Source of the DNA: Pseudomonas matsuisoli
GTDB lineage: Bacteria; Pseudomonadota; Gammaproteobacteria; Pseudomonadales; Pseudomonadaceae
Length of the DNA stretch: 64,000 bases
Assembly (NCBI RefSeq): GCF_014647635.1
Contig: NZ_BMPO01000003.1
Span: 577,978-641,977, forward strand
Reading direction: 5' to 3'
Positions within the stretch are counted from its first letter, which is position 1; each line of letters starts with the position of its first letter. A program made the translations under genes and the position numbers. Below are positions 28,678 through 38,876 of the stretch, piece after piece. Under the pieces are notes generated by a model. It saw only the letters and a list, made by a program, of their open reading frames with translations. It did not search any database and had not been told where the DNA came from.

Positions 28678-29535
28678 TCAGGCGTCGTGCCCGGCAGCTG
28701 GCGGAACGGTCAGAACATCGCAATCCAGGCTGTCCAGCAGCGAGCTTGCGACGCTGCCTACCAGGACACGTTGCACACCGCGGCGGGCGTGCGTCCCGAT
28801 CACCAACAGATCGGCATCCATATCCCGCAGTTGATCCGCGATAACTTGCCGTGCTTCGCCATCACGTACGTGTAGGCGCCCGTCGGCTAGATCCAACCCT
28901 GCCTCCTGCAAGAACGCACGCGCTTTCTGCCGTGCTTCTAGGAGCATGTCGTCCACCAGCTTTGGATCGGGAACCACCTCGGCCATTGCGCCCACGGGCA
29001 GCAACTCAGCGGCGTGGACCGCTTCGACATCCACCGAGTCGATCAGGCCCAAACGGGATGCGGCATGCAGCGCATCGCTTGAAACCGGGGAAAGGTCGAG
29101 CGCAACCAACGAGCGCACATAGTCACGCAATGCAGGGCGTACGACCCGCAGCACCGGAATGTGACTGCTGCGGATGACCCGCCCCACGGTCGTGCCAACG
29201 AAGAAATCCCGCAGCGCGGACTTGCGATGCGCGCCGACCACCAGCAAATCGACACCTCTCTGTTCCGCTGTTTCGACGAGCGTAGGCACCACGTCACCGT
29301 GAGTGACGACGATGTCGGGCGCGCATCCCGCTTGCTCTGCCAAGCGTTCGGCAGACGCTTTCAAGGCAGACATGGCCTCCTCGGCTTGCCGAGCGCCAAG
29401 GTCTGCCGGCGCATCGCTATCCACCACGTGCACCAACGTCCACTGACCACCGTACTCGCGCACCAAGCGCGCAGCTCGCCCGATAGCGGGAGTGGATCGT
29501 TCGGACAGGTCGGTTGCGACAAGCATGTTGATCAT
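28678..29535 (-). CDS. Universal stress protein with tandem Usp domains
   Basis: The 286-residue protein has two Usp domains. The first starts MINMLVATDLSERSTPAI and ends with VGRVIRSSHIPVLRVV; the second starts VALDLSPVSSDAL and contains GTHARRGVQRVLVGSVASSLL, the ATP-binding G-2x-G-9x-G(S) pattern. AAGGAGAA precedes the ATG at 29535. Usp proteins help survival under starvation or low oxygen; partners unknown. Convergent with olsA. Confidence 0.92.
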   Translation of the reverse strand: MINMLVATDLSERSTPAIGRAARLVREYGGQWTLVHVVDSDAPADLGARQAEEAMSALKASAERLAEQAGCAPDIVVTHGDVVPTLVETAEQRGVDLLVVGAHRKSALRDFFVGTTVGRVIRSSHIPVLRVVRPALRDYVRSLVALDLSPVSSDALHAASRLGLIDSVDVEAVHAAELLPVGAMAEVVPDPKLVDDMLLEARQKARAFLQEAGLDLADGRLHVRDGEARQVIADQLRDMDADLLVIGTHARRGVQRVLVGSVASSLLDSLDCDVLTVPPAAGHDA

Positions 29536-29667
29536 GGCGTTCTCCTTGCTGACAGCGTATTCATCCGGCATTCAATGCGCGAAGCGAAGTCCGCGTACTG
29601 ACATAGAGCAACGGACGTTCACTGACCGCGACTCATGTCTCTTGGACTTCGGGAAAGCGCCAAGGAT

Positions 29668-30261
29668 TCAGCCAGATGACGCGGCCGGCGGCACCCACGC
29701 CTTGGCGAAAGCGATCAAGTCCGGATAGAACGCCTGGAAGTCATCGCACAGCGGCTCGTACAGGTTCTCGAGTTCGGTGAACGAGCCTGCCAACCATTCG
29801 GGTCGACTCAGCCGCCGGCTCATGCCACGGATTACCGTCTCCAGCACCGCGAAATCGGCATAGCTGCCCAGCCAGTCCTCGCGCGCCATATGGGGCGCGA
29901 CCTGAGCTAAACGGCCAGGTAACGCAGGCTCATCCGCGAGCACCCGATACACGCGGCGAGTAAAGGCATCCAGCGGCTCAGCGCCATAGCGGGACCAATC
30001 CTTGGCGAGACAGTGATCGAAGAAGACATCCAGCAGTATGCCGGCGAAGCGGCGTCGCGCGCGGGGAAACCGTGCCTTGCCGGCGATGACGACAGGATGG
30101 CTGTCGGTGTAGGCATCGATCGCGCGATGCAGGCGGATGCCGTACTCGATGGAGACCGGCCAACGCCCCGCCAGTGGACCCTTAACGAAATCACCGTACA
30201 GGCTTCCGAGCATTTGCTCGGGCCGTTCGCCGCCCAGGTGAAGATGTGCCAGATAATTCAT
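29668..30261 (-). CDS. acpH: Acyl carrier protein phosphodiesterase AcpH
   Basis: The 197-residue product begins MNYLAHLHLGG and contains GSLYGDFVKGPL, LHRAIDAYTDSHP and LLDVFFDHCLAKDW, the metal-binding HD-like motifs of AcpH. The enzyme removes 4'-phosphopantetheine from acyl carrier protein. Length normal. The upstream region is shared with a divergent ArsR regulator gene. Confidence 0.92.
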   Translation of the reverse strand: MNYLAHLHLGGERPEQMLGSLYGDFVKGPLAGRWPVSIEYGIRLHRAIDAYTDSHPVVIAGKARFPRARRRFAGILLDVFFDHCLAKDWSRYGAEPLDAFTRRVYRVLADEPALPGRLAQVAPHMAREDWLGSYADFAVLETVIRGMSRRLSRPEWLAGSFTELENLYEPLCDDFQAFYPDLIAFAKAWVPPAASSG

Positions 30262-30340
30262 TGGCGAAGCTTACGCTGCTTGAAGGGGACGTGCGCATAT
30301 CGATCGTGTCGATAGCAACTATTGCGCGCGTTCGATCGTC

Positions 30341-30360
30341 ATATCGCGATAGAGCGATAT
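30341..30360. promoter_or_regulatory. Palindrome upstream of arsR, candidate operator
   Basis: ATATCGC (30341-30347) and GCGATAT (30354-30360) form a perfect inverted repeat with a 6-base spacer, 42 bases before the ArsR start. It is suited to a dimeric winged-helix repressor. Use by the adjacent ArsR protein is inference. Confidence 0.5.
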
Positions 30361-30402
30361 AAAGTCCGCCCCATGGTTTCAAAGCAGGAACGGGAAGGCG
30401 CG

Positions 30403-30705
30403 ATGCACGTCGATCTCGACACAATTCTGAAGGCTCTGGCCCACCCGGTTCGCCGGCAAATGCTGGTATGGCTGAGTTCACCCGAGCATTATTTTCAGCA
30501 ACAGGATCATCCATTCGACTTAGGTATCTGCGCCGGCAAATTCGACGAACGTTGCGGGCTGTCTCAATCAACGGTTTCCGCTCACTTGGCCACACTTCAA
30601 CGTGCTGGGTTGATAACCAGCCAGCGCGTCGGTCAATGGAGTTTTTTCAAACGCGACGAGGTCGTTATTCGAGCATTCCTCGAACGGCTCGCCCGCGAAC
30701 TCTGA
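30403..30705 (+). CDS. ArsR-family repressor, likely of the old yellow enzyme gene
   Basis: The 100-residue protein has an ArsR winged helix: ILKALAHPVRRQMLVWLSS, LSQSTVSAHLATLQRAGLI as recognition helix, and QRVGQWSFFKRDE as wing. GGAAGG lies before the ATG at 30403; ATG at 30373 is an alternative. It contains a Cys pair-like CAGKFDERC segment in an insertion before the recognition helix, a possible thiol or electrophile sensor. The old yellow enzyme gene follows in 60 bases. Similar ArsR-xenobiotic reductase pairs occur in pseudomonads. Confidence 0.85.
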   Translation: MHVDLDTILKALAHPVRRQMLVWLSSPEHYFQQQDHPFDLGICAGKFDERCGLSQSTVSAHLATLQRAGLITSQRVGQWSFFKRDEVVIRAFLERLAREL

Positions 30706-30765
30706 ACACCTTCGCTTTAGCCATTTGGCTGTTTCGAACCATGCTTTCATTCACGGAGCTTATGC

Positions 30766-31815
30766 ATGCCCACGCTTTTTGACCCGATCAAGATCGGTGA
30801 ACTGGAATTGTCCAACCGCATCATCATGGCGCCACTGACGCGCTGCCGCGCAGATGAGGGCCGCGTGCCGAACGCCCTGATGGCGGAGTATTACAGCCAA
30901 CGCGCGTCCGCAGGCCTGATCCTGAGCGAGGCGACCTCGGTGACACCAATGGGGGTGGGTTACCCGAACACGCCGGGGATCTGGTCGGACGATCAGGTCA
31001 AGGGCTGGGCCAACATCACCCGCTCCGTACACGCCAATGGCGGCAAGATCGTTCTGCAGCTCTGGCACGTTGGGCGTATCTCCGACCCGATCTATCTGGA
31101 CGGCGAACTGCCGGTCGCGCCCAGCGCGATCAAACCGGAGGGCCACGTCAGCCTCGTCCGTCCGCAAAAAGGCTACGAGACGCCCCGCGCTCTGGAAACC
31201 GCTGAAATTGCCGAGGTTGTCGAGGCTTACCGCAAAGGGGCGGAGAATGCCAAGACAGCCGGTTTCGACGGTGTCGAAATCCACGGCGCCAACGGTTACC
31301 TGCTCGACCAATTCCTGCAGGACAGCACGAACACCCGTACCGATGCGTACGGTGGCTCCCTGGAAAACCGCGCTCGGCTGCTGCTGGAAGTCACGGATGC
31401 GGCCATTTCCGTGTGGGGCGCCGGCCGTGTGGGCGTGCACCTGGCACCGCGGGCCGACTCGCATGACATGGGCGACTCGAACCGAGCAGAGACCTTCGGC
31501 TATGTTGCACGTGAACTGGGCAAGCGCGGCGTCGCGTTCATCTGCACCCGCGAACACGAAGCCGAAGACAGCCTGACGCCGGGCTTGAAAGAAGTGTTCG
31601 GCGGCGTGGTCATCGCCAACGAAAGCTTTACCAAGGAACAGGCCAATGCCTGGCTCGCAGCGGGCAAGGCGGACGCCATCGCCTTCGGCAAGACCTTCAT
31701 CGCCAACCCTGATCTGCCTGCGCGCTTAGAGAAAAACGCCCCCTTGAATGCGGCGGACACCAGCACGTTCTACGCATCGGGCCCAGTGGGCTATATCGAC
31801 TATCCACGCCTGTAA
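30766..31815 (+). CDS. Old yellow enzyme family alkene/xenobiotic reductase (XenB/NemA-like)
   Basis: The 349-residue TIM-barrel flavoprotein has the OYE FMN and substrate motifs: MAPLTRCRA, GYPNTPGIWS, QLWHVGR, EIHGANGYL (His173, Asn176) and DAYGGSLENR. These enzymes use NADPH to reduce activated alkenes, nitrate esters and nitroaromatics. It follows the arsR gene, and the pair resembles the electrophile-responsive arsR-xenB arrangement of Pseudomonas. Followed by a strong bidirectional terminator. Confidence 0.93.
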   Translation: MPTLFDPIKIGELELSNRIIMAPLTRCRADEGRVPNALMAEYYSQRASAGLILSEATSVTPMGVGYPNTPGIWSDDQVKGWANITRSVHANGGKIVLQLWHVGRISDPIYLDGELPVAPSAIKPEGHVSLVRPQKGYETPRALETAEIAEVVEAYRKGAENAKTAGFDGVEIHGANGYLLDQFLQDSTNTRTDAYGGSLENRARLLLEVTDAAISVWGAGRVGVHLAPRADSHDMGDSNRAETFGYVARELGKRGVAFICTREHEAEDSLTPGLKEVFGGVVIANESFTKEQANAWLAAGKADAIAFGKTFIANPDLPARLEKNAPLNAADTSTFYASGPVGYIDYPRL

Positions 31816-31831
31816 AAGCCTGAATAGACGC

Positions 31832-31867
31832 AAAAGGCCCATCGTCCAAATGGCGATGGGCCTTTTT
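31832..31867. terminator. Bidirectional terminator
   Basis: AAAAGGCCCATCG pairs with CGATGGGCCTTTTTT around a 9-base loop. A-run and T-run on both sides serve the convergent OYE and DUF1615 genes. Confidence 0.92.
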
Positions 31868-31890
31868 TGTATCCATAAGCAAGGGGCTGT

Positions 31891-33024
31891 TTAACGCACC
31901 GCGGCGCGACTCATGCAGCGTTTCCAACGTGCATCTACCCGATCGGCAAACCAGGCGGTCGTCAGGTTGCGCGTGATCTTGGGACTTTCCAGACGGATGC
32001 CTGGCAGCACCGCCGCCGGAAACACCTTGCCCGTTCGGTTACGGGCCAAGGCGAATACCGCCTCGTATAGGTCGGTACGCTCGAAATCTTCCCCTGTGCC
32101 GCGCTCCAATGCACGGCGTATCTCGGCTTCGCTCATATTCAAGCGTGGCCCCAGACGGCGTGCCGCCATTTCGGTCTGCCCGGCGCGACTGGAGCCGTGG
32201 ATGATGAGATCACCATCCAACGCCAGCTTCACGCCTGTCGCCGCACTCAACGCCGCCTGAAAAGCGGCATTGCGGCTGGCGTACCAACCCGCATTGAAAT
32301 CGGCGAACCGGTACAGCGGGCGGTCATAGTTAGCGGGATAACCGAGCAAATGCGCGATGCCGAAATACATGCCGCCTTCCCGGCCGAACACTTCGCGACG
32401 TAGCGAGCCTTCGATTTCATAGGGATAACCGCGCGAGTCCGCCTCGGCAAACGCGATGCTGACCTGCATCGGTCCGCCCGTGCGCACCGGATTGAGACCG
32501 CCAAACAGTTTCTGGCCAAGGGGCACGAGGCCAATGAGGTCTTCGAAGATGGCGCTGAGCTCGCCTTCGGTCTTGACCTTTGCCAGTCGATCGGCATAGG
32601 AACGCCCATCCGGGGACGGAATGCGTAGCGCCGCATCCACGAGGAACGTAGGCACGTGCAATGCCCCTGCTCGCCGGTCGATCTCAGCCCGCGCGATCTT
32701 CGCCAGGCCTGGAACCGGAGGGTCTGCCTGGAACGTGGATTCCTGTTCCGTGACCGCAATCACGGCGCAAATATTCTCCGGCGAAGGTTCGATGCCCTGG
32801 ATGCTGAACGCGGTCTGGAACACGTCAGCCCAGCCGGGCTTGTCAGTGGTCGCTGCTGGCAGGAGACGAATCACGTCCGCACGAACGGCCTCGGGGGGAC
32901 GTTCAGGCGGCCCGGTCAGGGTATCTCGTGTGCTACAGGCGCTCAGCAGTAACGCAACGCCTGCGAGCGTGACGTTCCAGACGGAACGCGGAATGTGGGG
33001 AACGCCAGAAGATAGGAAATGCAT
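31891..33024 (-). CDS. DUF1615 family lipoprotein
   Basis: The 377-residue product has a signal peptide and lipobox (VTLAGVALLLSAC) and then a soluble domain with conserved ICAVIAVTEQESTFQADP and GGMYFGIAHLLGYP segments of the DUF1615 family. The EQESTF and later motifs recall lytic transglycosylase-like folds, but I cannot show that. I took the ATG at 33024 because it places the signal peptide at the N-terminus; no strong ribosome site is seen. Function unknown, probably envelope-located. Confidence 0.8.
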   Translation of the reverse strand: MHFLSSGVPHIPRSVWNVTLAGVALLLSACSTRDTLTGPPERPPEAVRADVIRLLPAATTDKPGWADVFQTAFSIQGIEPSPENICAVIAVTEQESTFQADPPVPGLAKIARAEIDRRAGALHVPTFLVDAALRIPSPDGRSYADRLAKVKTEGELSAIFEDLIGLVPLGQKLFGGLNPVRTGGPMQVSIAFAEADSRGYPYEIEGSLRREVFGREGGMYFGIAHLLGYPANYDRPLYRFADFNAGWYASRNAAFQAALSAATGVKLALDGDLIIHGSSRAGQTEMAARRLGPRLNMSEAEIRRALERGTGEDFERTDLYEAVFALARNRTGKVFPAAVLPGIRLESPKITRNLTTAWFADRVDARWKRCMSRAAVR

Positions 33025-33244
33025 GGGATCGATAGGCAAGGATGTCGGGATTTGGGCAACGCGTTGGCGGAATCGTGCCGAACCCAGCATAGAGACAGCC
33101 ACGCTGCTCGAGCCCATGAGCCGTGCAGGCAGGATGATGAAAGACCGTGCAGCGCCGCGCGGGATTTACCCACCCTGCCGGCAGATACCTTCCGCCGTAT
33201 CGGCAAAGCCGGTAAGGTCGGCCCGTCTTCTATTGGAGTAAGCC

Positions 33245-34000
33245 ATGCCCTTGCCCGCTGCCCTGTCCGGCCCTCAATACCTGCGCGAAGGTTTGCGCCT
33301 GATGCTCAGTCCTGGCCTGAGGCTATTCGTCATCTTGCCGCTGACGATCAACCTGGTCGTGTTCGTGGGTCTGTTCACGCTGGCCATTCACCAGTTCGGC
33401 GGATGGGTCGACACGTTGATGCCAAGCCTGCCGAGCGCGCTGCAATTTCTGGAGTACCTGATCTGGCCATTGTTCGTGTTGCTGGTGCTCGTGATCGTCT
33501 ACTTCACCTTCAATCTGGTGGCGACGATCATCGCCTCGCCCTTCAACGGATTCCTGGCGGAAAAAGTCGAAGTGGTCGCCCGCGGCCGGGACGATTTCCC
33601 ACCTTTCAGCTGGGCAGAGCTTTTCGCCATGGTGCCCCGCACGTTCGGCCGGGAAATGCGCAAGCTGCGCTATTTTCTTCCGCGCGCGCTCGGGCTGCTG
33701 ATCCTGTCCTTCATCCCGGTCGTCAATCTCGTCGCCGCTCCGCTCTGGATCCTGTTCAGCGTCTGGATGATGGCAGTGCAGTACATCGACTATCCGGCGG
33801 ACAACAACAAACTGGGATGGAACGAGATGATGACTTGGCTGCGTGAGCGTCGCTGGCGCAGCCTGGGGTTCGGCGGCAGCGTCTATCTCGTGCTGCTGAT
33901 CCCGTTCGTCAACGTGCTGATGATGCCCGCCGCTGTGGCAGGCGCGACGCTGTTCTGGGTTCGGGAAGGCGGCCAGGGCAACATCCGCCTGGATCGATAG
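33245..34000 (+). CDS. cysZ: Sulfate transporter CysZ
   Basis: The 251-residue membrane protein begins [31 protein letters not shown] and contains [20 protein letters not shown] and [14 protein letters not shown], the signature of CysZ/EI24. CysZ imports sulfate across the inner membrane for cysteine synthesis. Normal length with about four to five membrane segments. A good Shine-Dalgarno (TTGGAGTAAGCC) lies just ahead. Confidence 0.93.
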   Translation: MPLPAALSGPQYLREGLRLMLSPGLRLFVILPLTINLVVFVGLFTLAIHQFGGWVDTLMPSLPSALQFLEYLIWPLFVLLVLVIVYFTFNLVATIIASPFNGFLAEKVEVVARGRDDFPPFSWAELFAMVPRTFGREMRKLRYFLPRALGLLILSFIPVVNLVAAPLWILFSVWMMAVQYIDYPADNNKLGWNEMMTWLRERRWRSLGFGGSVYLVLLIPFVNVLMMPAAVAGATLFWVREGGQGNIRLDR

Positions 34001-34120
34001 CGACCCAGCCCGGTCCCGGCGGCAGTTAATACCCAACGAGCGAGGATGGCCGGGTCCATTTCAAGCGCAAGCTGCGCTCGATGTCGAGCATCGAACGCAG
34101 CCTGCGTTTAGGAGTAGTAA

Positions 34121-35734
34121 TCAAACCCCGAACAGCGAACGCATGATCACGAACGCGATGGCGGCCAGGATTGCCGCCGCGGGCAGCGTGATCACCCATG
34201 CCAGGGCGATGGGCTTCATCAAAGCCCAATTGGTACTGTGATTGACCATGCCGATCCCCAGTACTGCGCCAATCAGGATATGCGTACTCGACACCGGCAA
34301 GCCCAGCAGAGATGCCAGCATCACCACCGCGGCAGCGGCCAGTTCTGCCGAGAAACCGGACGCGGGGTGCATGGCGGTCAGGTTATGACCGACCGTGGCG
34401 ATGACCTCTTTGCCGATGAACCAAAGCCCTACGATCAATGCGACCCCGAACGCGATCATCGCCACCGGCGGGATCGACGCCTCCGAACCCACCTGCCCCG
34501 TCCGTAGCACCTCAAGGATCGCGACAAAAGGCCCGATCGCGTTGGCGATGTCGTTGGAGCCATGGCTGAACGCGAAGCCCGACGCCGTGAACACCTGCAT
34601 CCAGCTGAACATAAGGAACGTCGCACGGCCGAGTGACTCACCTTTAAGGGTCTTGGCGAAAATGAACGTGCCCATCCACACCGCCGCGCCGATCATGCCC
34701 ATGATCAGGTAGTTGTGCAGCGTGGTCAGGCCGAGGTTCATGTTCTTCAGGCCTTTGAACAGCAGCATCGATGAAATGATCATAGCGCCAACGGCGGCGA
34801 TCATCGGCACCCAGGCTTCCAGTGCCCGATGGGCATGCACGCTGCTGCGCTGCTGGTCAATCTGGTACATGTCTCGGTAGTACTCTGACTCCAGCTCTTC
34901 CGGCTGGAAGTCGCGGTCGTGAATGACCTGCATGTCCCGCGCCATCATGTGCGTGTAGGAAATCTTCTGGATTTCGGAAAGTCGCTCGAACGCTTCCTTG
35001 TGCTTACGCTTTTGGGCCTTCTTCTCGGCCCTGATCTCTTTCAGCCGCGACTCGGCCTCGTCGTTGTAGCTGAGGATGTGTTTCTTGATCTGCGCGAACA
35101 ACAGGTAAGCGGCGAGACCGCCCAGCAGCGGCGAGACGACCCAAGAGATAGCGATCTGCCCGATCTTGTCCCATTGGACCAGGGCAAATGCCGCGTCCGC
35201 CCCGGTCATCATGATGCCAAGCGCAATCGAGCTCCCCACGATGGCGCCTACGATCGAATGCGTCGTCGATACCGGGTATCCCTTGCGGGTCGCATACAGC
35301 AGCCAAAGCGCTGCTGCGATCAAGGCAGACATCATGATGTAGACGAAGTCCATCGGCGCCACGGCCATGCTGCCCAGATCGACGATGCCACCGCGGATCG
35401 TGCTGGTCACTTCACCGCCGGCGATCACCGCGCCACTGACTTCGAAGACCGCAGCGACCAACAGGGCTTGGCGAATCGTCAGCGTGCCCGCACCGACACT
35501 CGTCCCAAAGGAGTTGGCGACATCGTTACCACCGATATTGAACGCCATGAACAGCCCGAACAGCGTCGCCAGCACGAACAGGAACGTGTAATTGCCCTGT
35601 ATGTACCCCAAGCCCCAATAAAGGAAATAACCCCCAACGCCAAGCATGAGTGCCGCGAAAAACACGCTGGTTCGAGAAAAGCCGCCAGCCGCATCAATGG
35701 ATGGAGTACCGCCTGAAGCGACGTAATTAGCCAT
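34121..35734 (-). CDS. Pit-family inorganic phosphate transporter
   Basis: The 537-residue protein has two inverted PHO4 signatures, [19 protein letters not shown] and [17 protein letters not shown], and about ten membrane segments split by a charged cytoplasmic loop ([19 protein letters not shown], residues about 235-255). Pit proteins import metal-phosphate by proton symport with low affinity. The long central loop is usual for PitA of gammaproteobacteria. No regulator is adjacent. Confidence 0.93.
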   Translation of the reverse strand: MANYVASGGTPSIDAAGGFSRTSVFFAALMLGVGGYFLYWGLGYIQGNYTFLFVLATLFGLFMAFNIGGNDVANSFGTSVGAGTLTIRQALLVAAVFEVSGAVIAGGEVTSTIRGGIVDLGSMAVAPMDFVYIMMSALIAAALWLLYATRKGYPVSTTHSIVGAIVGSSIALGIMMTGADAAFALVQWDKIGQIAISWVVSPLLGGLAAYLLFAQIKKHILSYNDEAESRLKEIRAEKKAQKRKHKEAFERLSEIQKISYTHMMARDMQVIHDRDFQPEELESEYYRDMYQIDQQRSSVHAHRALEAWVPMIAAVGAMIISSMLLFKGLKNMNLGLTTLHNYLIMGMIGAAVWMGTFIFAKTLKGESLGRATFLMFSWMQVFTASGFAFSHGSNDIANAIGPFVAILEVLRTGQVGSEASIPPVAMIAFGVALIVGLWFIGKEVIATVGHNLTAMHPASGFSAELAAAAVVMLASLLGLPVSSTHILIGAVLGIGMVNHSTNWALMKPIALAWVITLPAAAILAAIAFVIMRSLFGV

Positions 35735-35868
35735 GAAGCCCTCGCAGAGAGTGATGGAGTCTCAAACGCCGCCAACGACTTCAAAGCGGCCAAGGGCACA
35801 TAATATGTAACTCGAAGTGACAGAAATGTTAATACAGCTGTACGTTGCGCCATTTAATCGACGCGCAT

Positions 35869-35898
35869 AAAAAAGACGCCAAAAAAGGCGTCTTTTTC
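35869..35898. terminator. Bidirectional terminator between slyD and pit genes
   Basis: AAAAAAGACGCC pairs with GGCGTCTTTTT around six A residues. On the minus strand it ends slyD. Confidence 0.92.
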
Positions 35899-35911
35899 TA
35901 CACGGCGTCGA

Positions 35912-36397
35912 TCAGTGGTGATGACCGCCTTCGCCGTGGATATGACCGTGGGCAACTTCCTCCTGGCTCGCATCGCGAACGTCGACAACTTTCACTTCAA
36001 AGTTGAGACGCTGGCCCGCCAGTGGGTGGTTACCGTCGACAGTGACGTCTTCGCCATCGATGTCGCGGATGGTCACGATCTGCATGCTTCCGTCGGGGCC
36101 GGATGCATGAAACTGCATGCCGACTTCCAACTCATCCACACCCTCGAACATCGAGCGGTTCAGATTGGCGACCAGCTCGGCACTGTACTCACCGTAGGCA
36201 TCGGCCGGCTCGACAGCCACTTTCAGCTCGTCGCCCGCTTGTTTGCCTTCCAAGGCTTTTTCCAAACCCCCGATGATGTTGCCGGCGCCATGCAGATAGG
36301 CGAGCGGCGCGCCACCGTTGGAACTGTCAATGACTTCGCCAGCGTCATTCTTCAGGGTGTAGTCGATATAGACGGCCTTGTTGGCGGCGATCAGCAT
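35912..36397 (-). CDS. slyD: FKBP-type peptidyl-prolyl isomerase SlyD
   Basis: The 161-residue product has the split FKBP domain with insert-in-flap of SlyD (NKAVYIDYTLKNDAGEVIDSS; AYGEYSAELV; GNHPLAGQRLNFEV) and a short His-rich tail (HGHIHGEGGHHH) able to bind Ni or Zn. It folds proteins and, in E. coli, helps nickel insertion into hydrogenase. I chose the ATG at 36397; the open frame continues upstream without similarity. The tail lacks the Cys residues of E. coli SlyD. Confidence 0.93.
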   Translation of the reverse strand: MLIAANKAVYIDYTLKNDAGEVIDSSNGGAPLAYLHGAGNIIGGLEKALEGKQAGDELKVAVEPADAYGEYSAELVANLNRSMFEGVDELEVGMQFHASGPDGSMQIVTIRDIDGEDVTVDGNHPLAGQRLNFEVKVVDVRDASQEEVAHGHIHGEGGHHH

Positions 36398-36738
36398 GAG
36401 GCAAAGACCTTTGAAAAGAATAAATGGATGAGCAAGTCTACAAGTCCCGTAGCGCGATTGCGAATCGACGTCCCAGTACCACTTGCTCGCCGTGCTGCCG
36501 TCTGCGACTTCGAACACGAGGATCGATAGGGGCTCGGGCGCTGTACGTACTATTGGCTTTGGCAGTGGAAGCGTCCCACCGTTCACAGCATTCGTCGCCA
36601 ACGCGTTCGATCCTGATCGCGACGCATCAGTCACCGCTCGCAACGCGCATCGGGGTCGCGACGATTATCCGGGGGTTCCGAAGGTTTGCTGCGGGCAAAA
36701 AAAAGCGGCAAACGCCGCTTTTTTCAGTCGTCCGGAGA
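36398..36738. other. Intergenic region between slyD and pagL
   Basis: This 341-base stretch holds the slyD upstream region and the terminator at 36697-36724. No gene or RNA is evident in it. Confidence 0.6.
36697..36724. terminator. Terminator after pagL
   Basis: AAAAAAAAGCGGC pairs with GCCGCTTTTTT around an AAAC loop, 15 bases beyond the pagL stop on the minus strand. It could act in both directions. Confidence 0.92.
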
Positions 36739-37257
36739 TCAGAACGCCATGCTGTAGTTGAGGCTGTAGGTTTCTACGCCGTCATTGGGGCCCTTGATAC
36801 CGGCGTTCGAATAGTGAATAGCGCGAATGCCCAGGGAGTGGCCGCCAGCAAAGCGCAAGCCTGCTCCAATACGATCTTCGAATTGAAATGCCGAACCGAG
36901 ATCTCGATCCTCGACATGCGTGCGGCTGAAACCGGCGATACCGATACCCGCTTCGATGTAAGGCTTGACGCTGTCGCCGTTGAATTCATAGACGAATACA
37001 GGCGCAAGCGAGAGGCTGTGATTGTCGGACCGATCGTCACCTTTCCAGAACGTGTAGCCCGCGTCCCAGTATCCGGTCAGGCGACCCGTATCCGTCTGCC
37101 ACCAGCTACGGTTGAAATCGAATTGAAGGCCAAGGCGCGCAGTCGTCGAGGATTGCCCCGTCCGCCCCACCGATACGGAAAAGTCCGCCGCGTTTGCAAC
37201 GTATGCCTGGCTCAGCGCAATCACTGCCGCTGCAGTCACGGTAAACAGTTTATTCAT
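36739..37257 (-). CDS. pagL: Lipid A 3-O-deacylase PagL
   Basis: The 172-residue product has a signal peptide with likely cut after VANA (24/25) and an outer-membrane beta-barrel ending in Phe172. The catalytic triad His148, Ser150 and Glu162 appears in AIHYSNAGIKGPNDGVE. PagL removes the 3-O acyl chain of lipid A, altering immune recognition. AAGGA precedes the ATG at 37257. Its place next to murI matches P. aeruginosa order. Confidence 0.93.
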   Translation of the reverse strand: MNKLFTVTAAAVIALSQAYVANAADFSVSVGRTGQSSTTARLGLQFDFNRSWWQTDTGRLTGYWDAGYTFWKGDDRSDNHSLSLAPVFVYEFNGDSVKPYIEAGIGIAGFSRTHVEDRDLGSAFQFEDRIGAGLRFAGGHSLGIRAIHYSNAGIKGPNDGVETYSLNYSMAF

Positions 37258-37339
37258 CAGATCCGTCCTTATCTTTTTTTCTTCGATGGTGGGATAGCAC
37301 TCGGAGAGCGTCATCCGAATAGAACGCAAATAACCGCTT

Positions 37340-38125
37340 TTAGAAGCGGCCTACGTCGGCCTTTGCGCCCCACAGCAAAGGTAGTCGCTTTTGCAGAACG
37401 TCGGGTTCCGATGACGTCCAGAACGAGGTCGTGCTGGCGCCAGCAGAGGTGAGACTTTTGTTACATAACAAACGTTCCACCTGTCGGGCAACTGCCGCGC
37501 CGGTATCTACGAGTGTCACCTCGGGCGGAAGCATTCGCTCAAGCGCACGCCGCAAGAACGGATAGTGGGTGCAGCCCAAAATGACCGTGTCACAGCCTTG
37601 GGCCAATAGCGGCCCTGTGAACGTTTTCAACAGGCGTTCCGTTTCCGGGTCGTCCAGCTTGCCCGCCTCGACCTGCTCGACTAGCCCCGGACAGGGCTGC
37701 GTGACGACGCAGATATCAGCCGCGAAACGATCGAGCAACGCAGCAAAGCGGGCGCTCGCCAATGTACCGGAGGTTGCGAGAACGCCGATGACGCCATTCC
37801 GCGTCGCGGCCGCAGCCGGCTTCACTGCTGGCTCCATGGCGATGATTGGCAACTCGGGATACCGCTCACGAAGATCAGCCGCTGCAGCAGCGGTGGCGGT
37901 ATTGCACGCAACGACGAGCGCCTTGGCATTTTTCAGCAGCAGAAAATCGGCAATCGCCCGACACCGTTCGCGAATGTATTCGGGGGTCTTTTCGCCATAA
38001 GGGACATGGCCGCTGTCGGCGACATAAATCAGCGATTCGAGCGGCAGGCGCGCATGGATTTCACGCAGAACGGAAAGCCCGCCTACGCCTGAATCGAAAA
38101 CGCCTATCGGGCGCTCATCGCTCAC
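37340..38125 (-). CDS. murI: Glutamate racemase
   Basis: The 261-residue enzyme begins with [19 protein letters not shown] and has the two catalytic cysteines in VVACNTATA (Cys74) and ILGCTHYPF. It makes D-glutamate for peptidoglycan. I chose the GTG at 38125 (upstream GAGG), overlapping the moeB end by 11 bases; a GTG at 38149 is possible. Last gene of the hemA-prfA-prmC-moeB-murI run. Confidence 0.95.
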   Translation of the reverse strand: MSDERPIGVFDSGVGGLSVLREIHARLPLESLIYVADSGHVPYGEKTPEYIRERCRAIADFLLLKNAKALVVACNTATAAAAADLRERYPELPIIAMEPAVKPAAAATRNGVIGVLATSGTLASARFAALLDRFAADICVVTQPCPGLVEQVEAGKLDDPETERLLKTFTGPLLAQGCDTVILGCTHYPFLRRALERMLPPEVTLVDTGAAVARQVERLLCNKSLTSAGASTTSFWTSSEPDVLQKRLPLLWGAKADVGRF

Positions 38126-38876
38126 GGCAGACCTCGCAGCGCGGGTCACGCCGGACCTTCAGCTCACGGAAGCGGCTACCGAAGGCATCGATCAACAACA
38201 GTCGGCCCATCAAGGTCTCGCCAAAGCCCGCAATGACCTTCAACGCCTCCAGAGCTTGCAAGCTGCCGACAAGCCCTACCAGCGGCCCAAGAACCCCGGC
38301 CTCGCTGCACGTCAGTTCCGCCTCGCTGCCGTGCCCATACAGGCAGTGATAGCACGGGCTCGTTTCGAGCCGGGTATCGAACACGGACAGCTGACCTTCG
38401 AGTCGGATGGCAGCACCGCTCACCAAGGGCTTGGCAGCCTTCACGCACGCGCGGTTCACCGCTTCGCGCGTGCCGAAATTATCGGAACAATCCAAAACGA
38501 CATCGACCTGCGCCACGACTGCGTCGAGTGAGTCCTCGTCCAGCGCCCTACGATGGCAGTGGAGTTGCACCGCGGGTTGGATGCGTAAAAGCCGTGCAGC
38601 TGCGGAATCGACTTTCTCTTTGCCCAACGAGCCGGTGTCGTGAATGATCTGGCGCTGCAAGTTGGTGAGGTCTACCGTATCGAAGTCGGCCAAGTGCAGC
38701 GTTCCCACGCCCGCTGCCGCGAGATACAACGCTACAGGCGAGCCCAGGCCACCCAGCCCGACGATGAGCGCGCGGCCATTACGCAGCCGCATCTGCCCGT
38801 CGATGTCAATTTGTGGCAGGAGGATCTGCCGGCTGTAGCGCAACAGTGCGTCGTCATCGAGAACGTCGTGGCTCAC
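38115..38876 (-). CDS. moeB: HesA/MoeB/ThiF-family adenylyltransferase (MoeB)
   Basis: The 253-residue protein has the nucleotide site GLGGLGSP (40-47), the metal site CYHC (175-178) with CEVC (247-250), and Cys190 at the thioester position. MoeB activates the MoaD C-terminus for molybdopterin synthesis; ThiF-type activation of ThiS is an alternative. It starts with GTG in a 4-base GTGA overlap with the prmC stop, so translation is coupled. Confidence 0.92.
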   Translation of the reverse strand: MSHDVLDDDALLRYSRQILLPQIDIDGQMRLRNGRALIVGLGGLGSPVALYLAAAGVGTLHLADFDTVDLTNLQRQIIHDTGSLGKEKVDSAAARLLRIQPAVQLHCHRRALDEDSLDAVVAQVDVVLDCSDNFGTREAVNRACVKAAKPLVSGAAIRLEGQLSVFDTRLETSPCYHCLYGHGSEAELTCSEAGVLGPLVGLVGSLQALEALKVIAGFGETLMGRLLLIDAFGSRFRELKVRRDPRCEVCRER

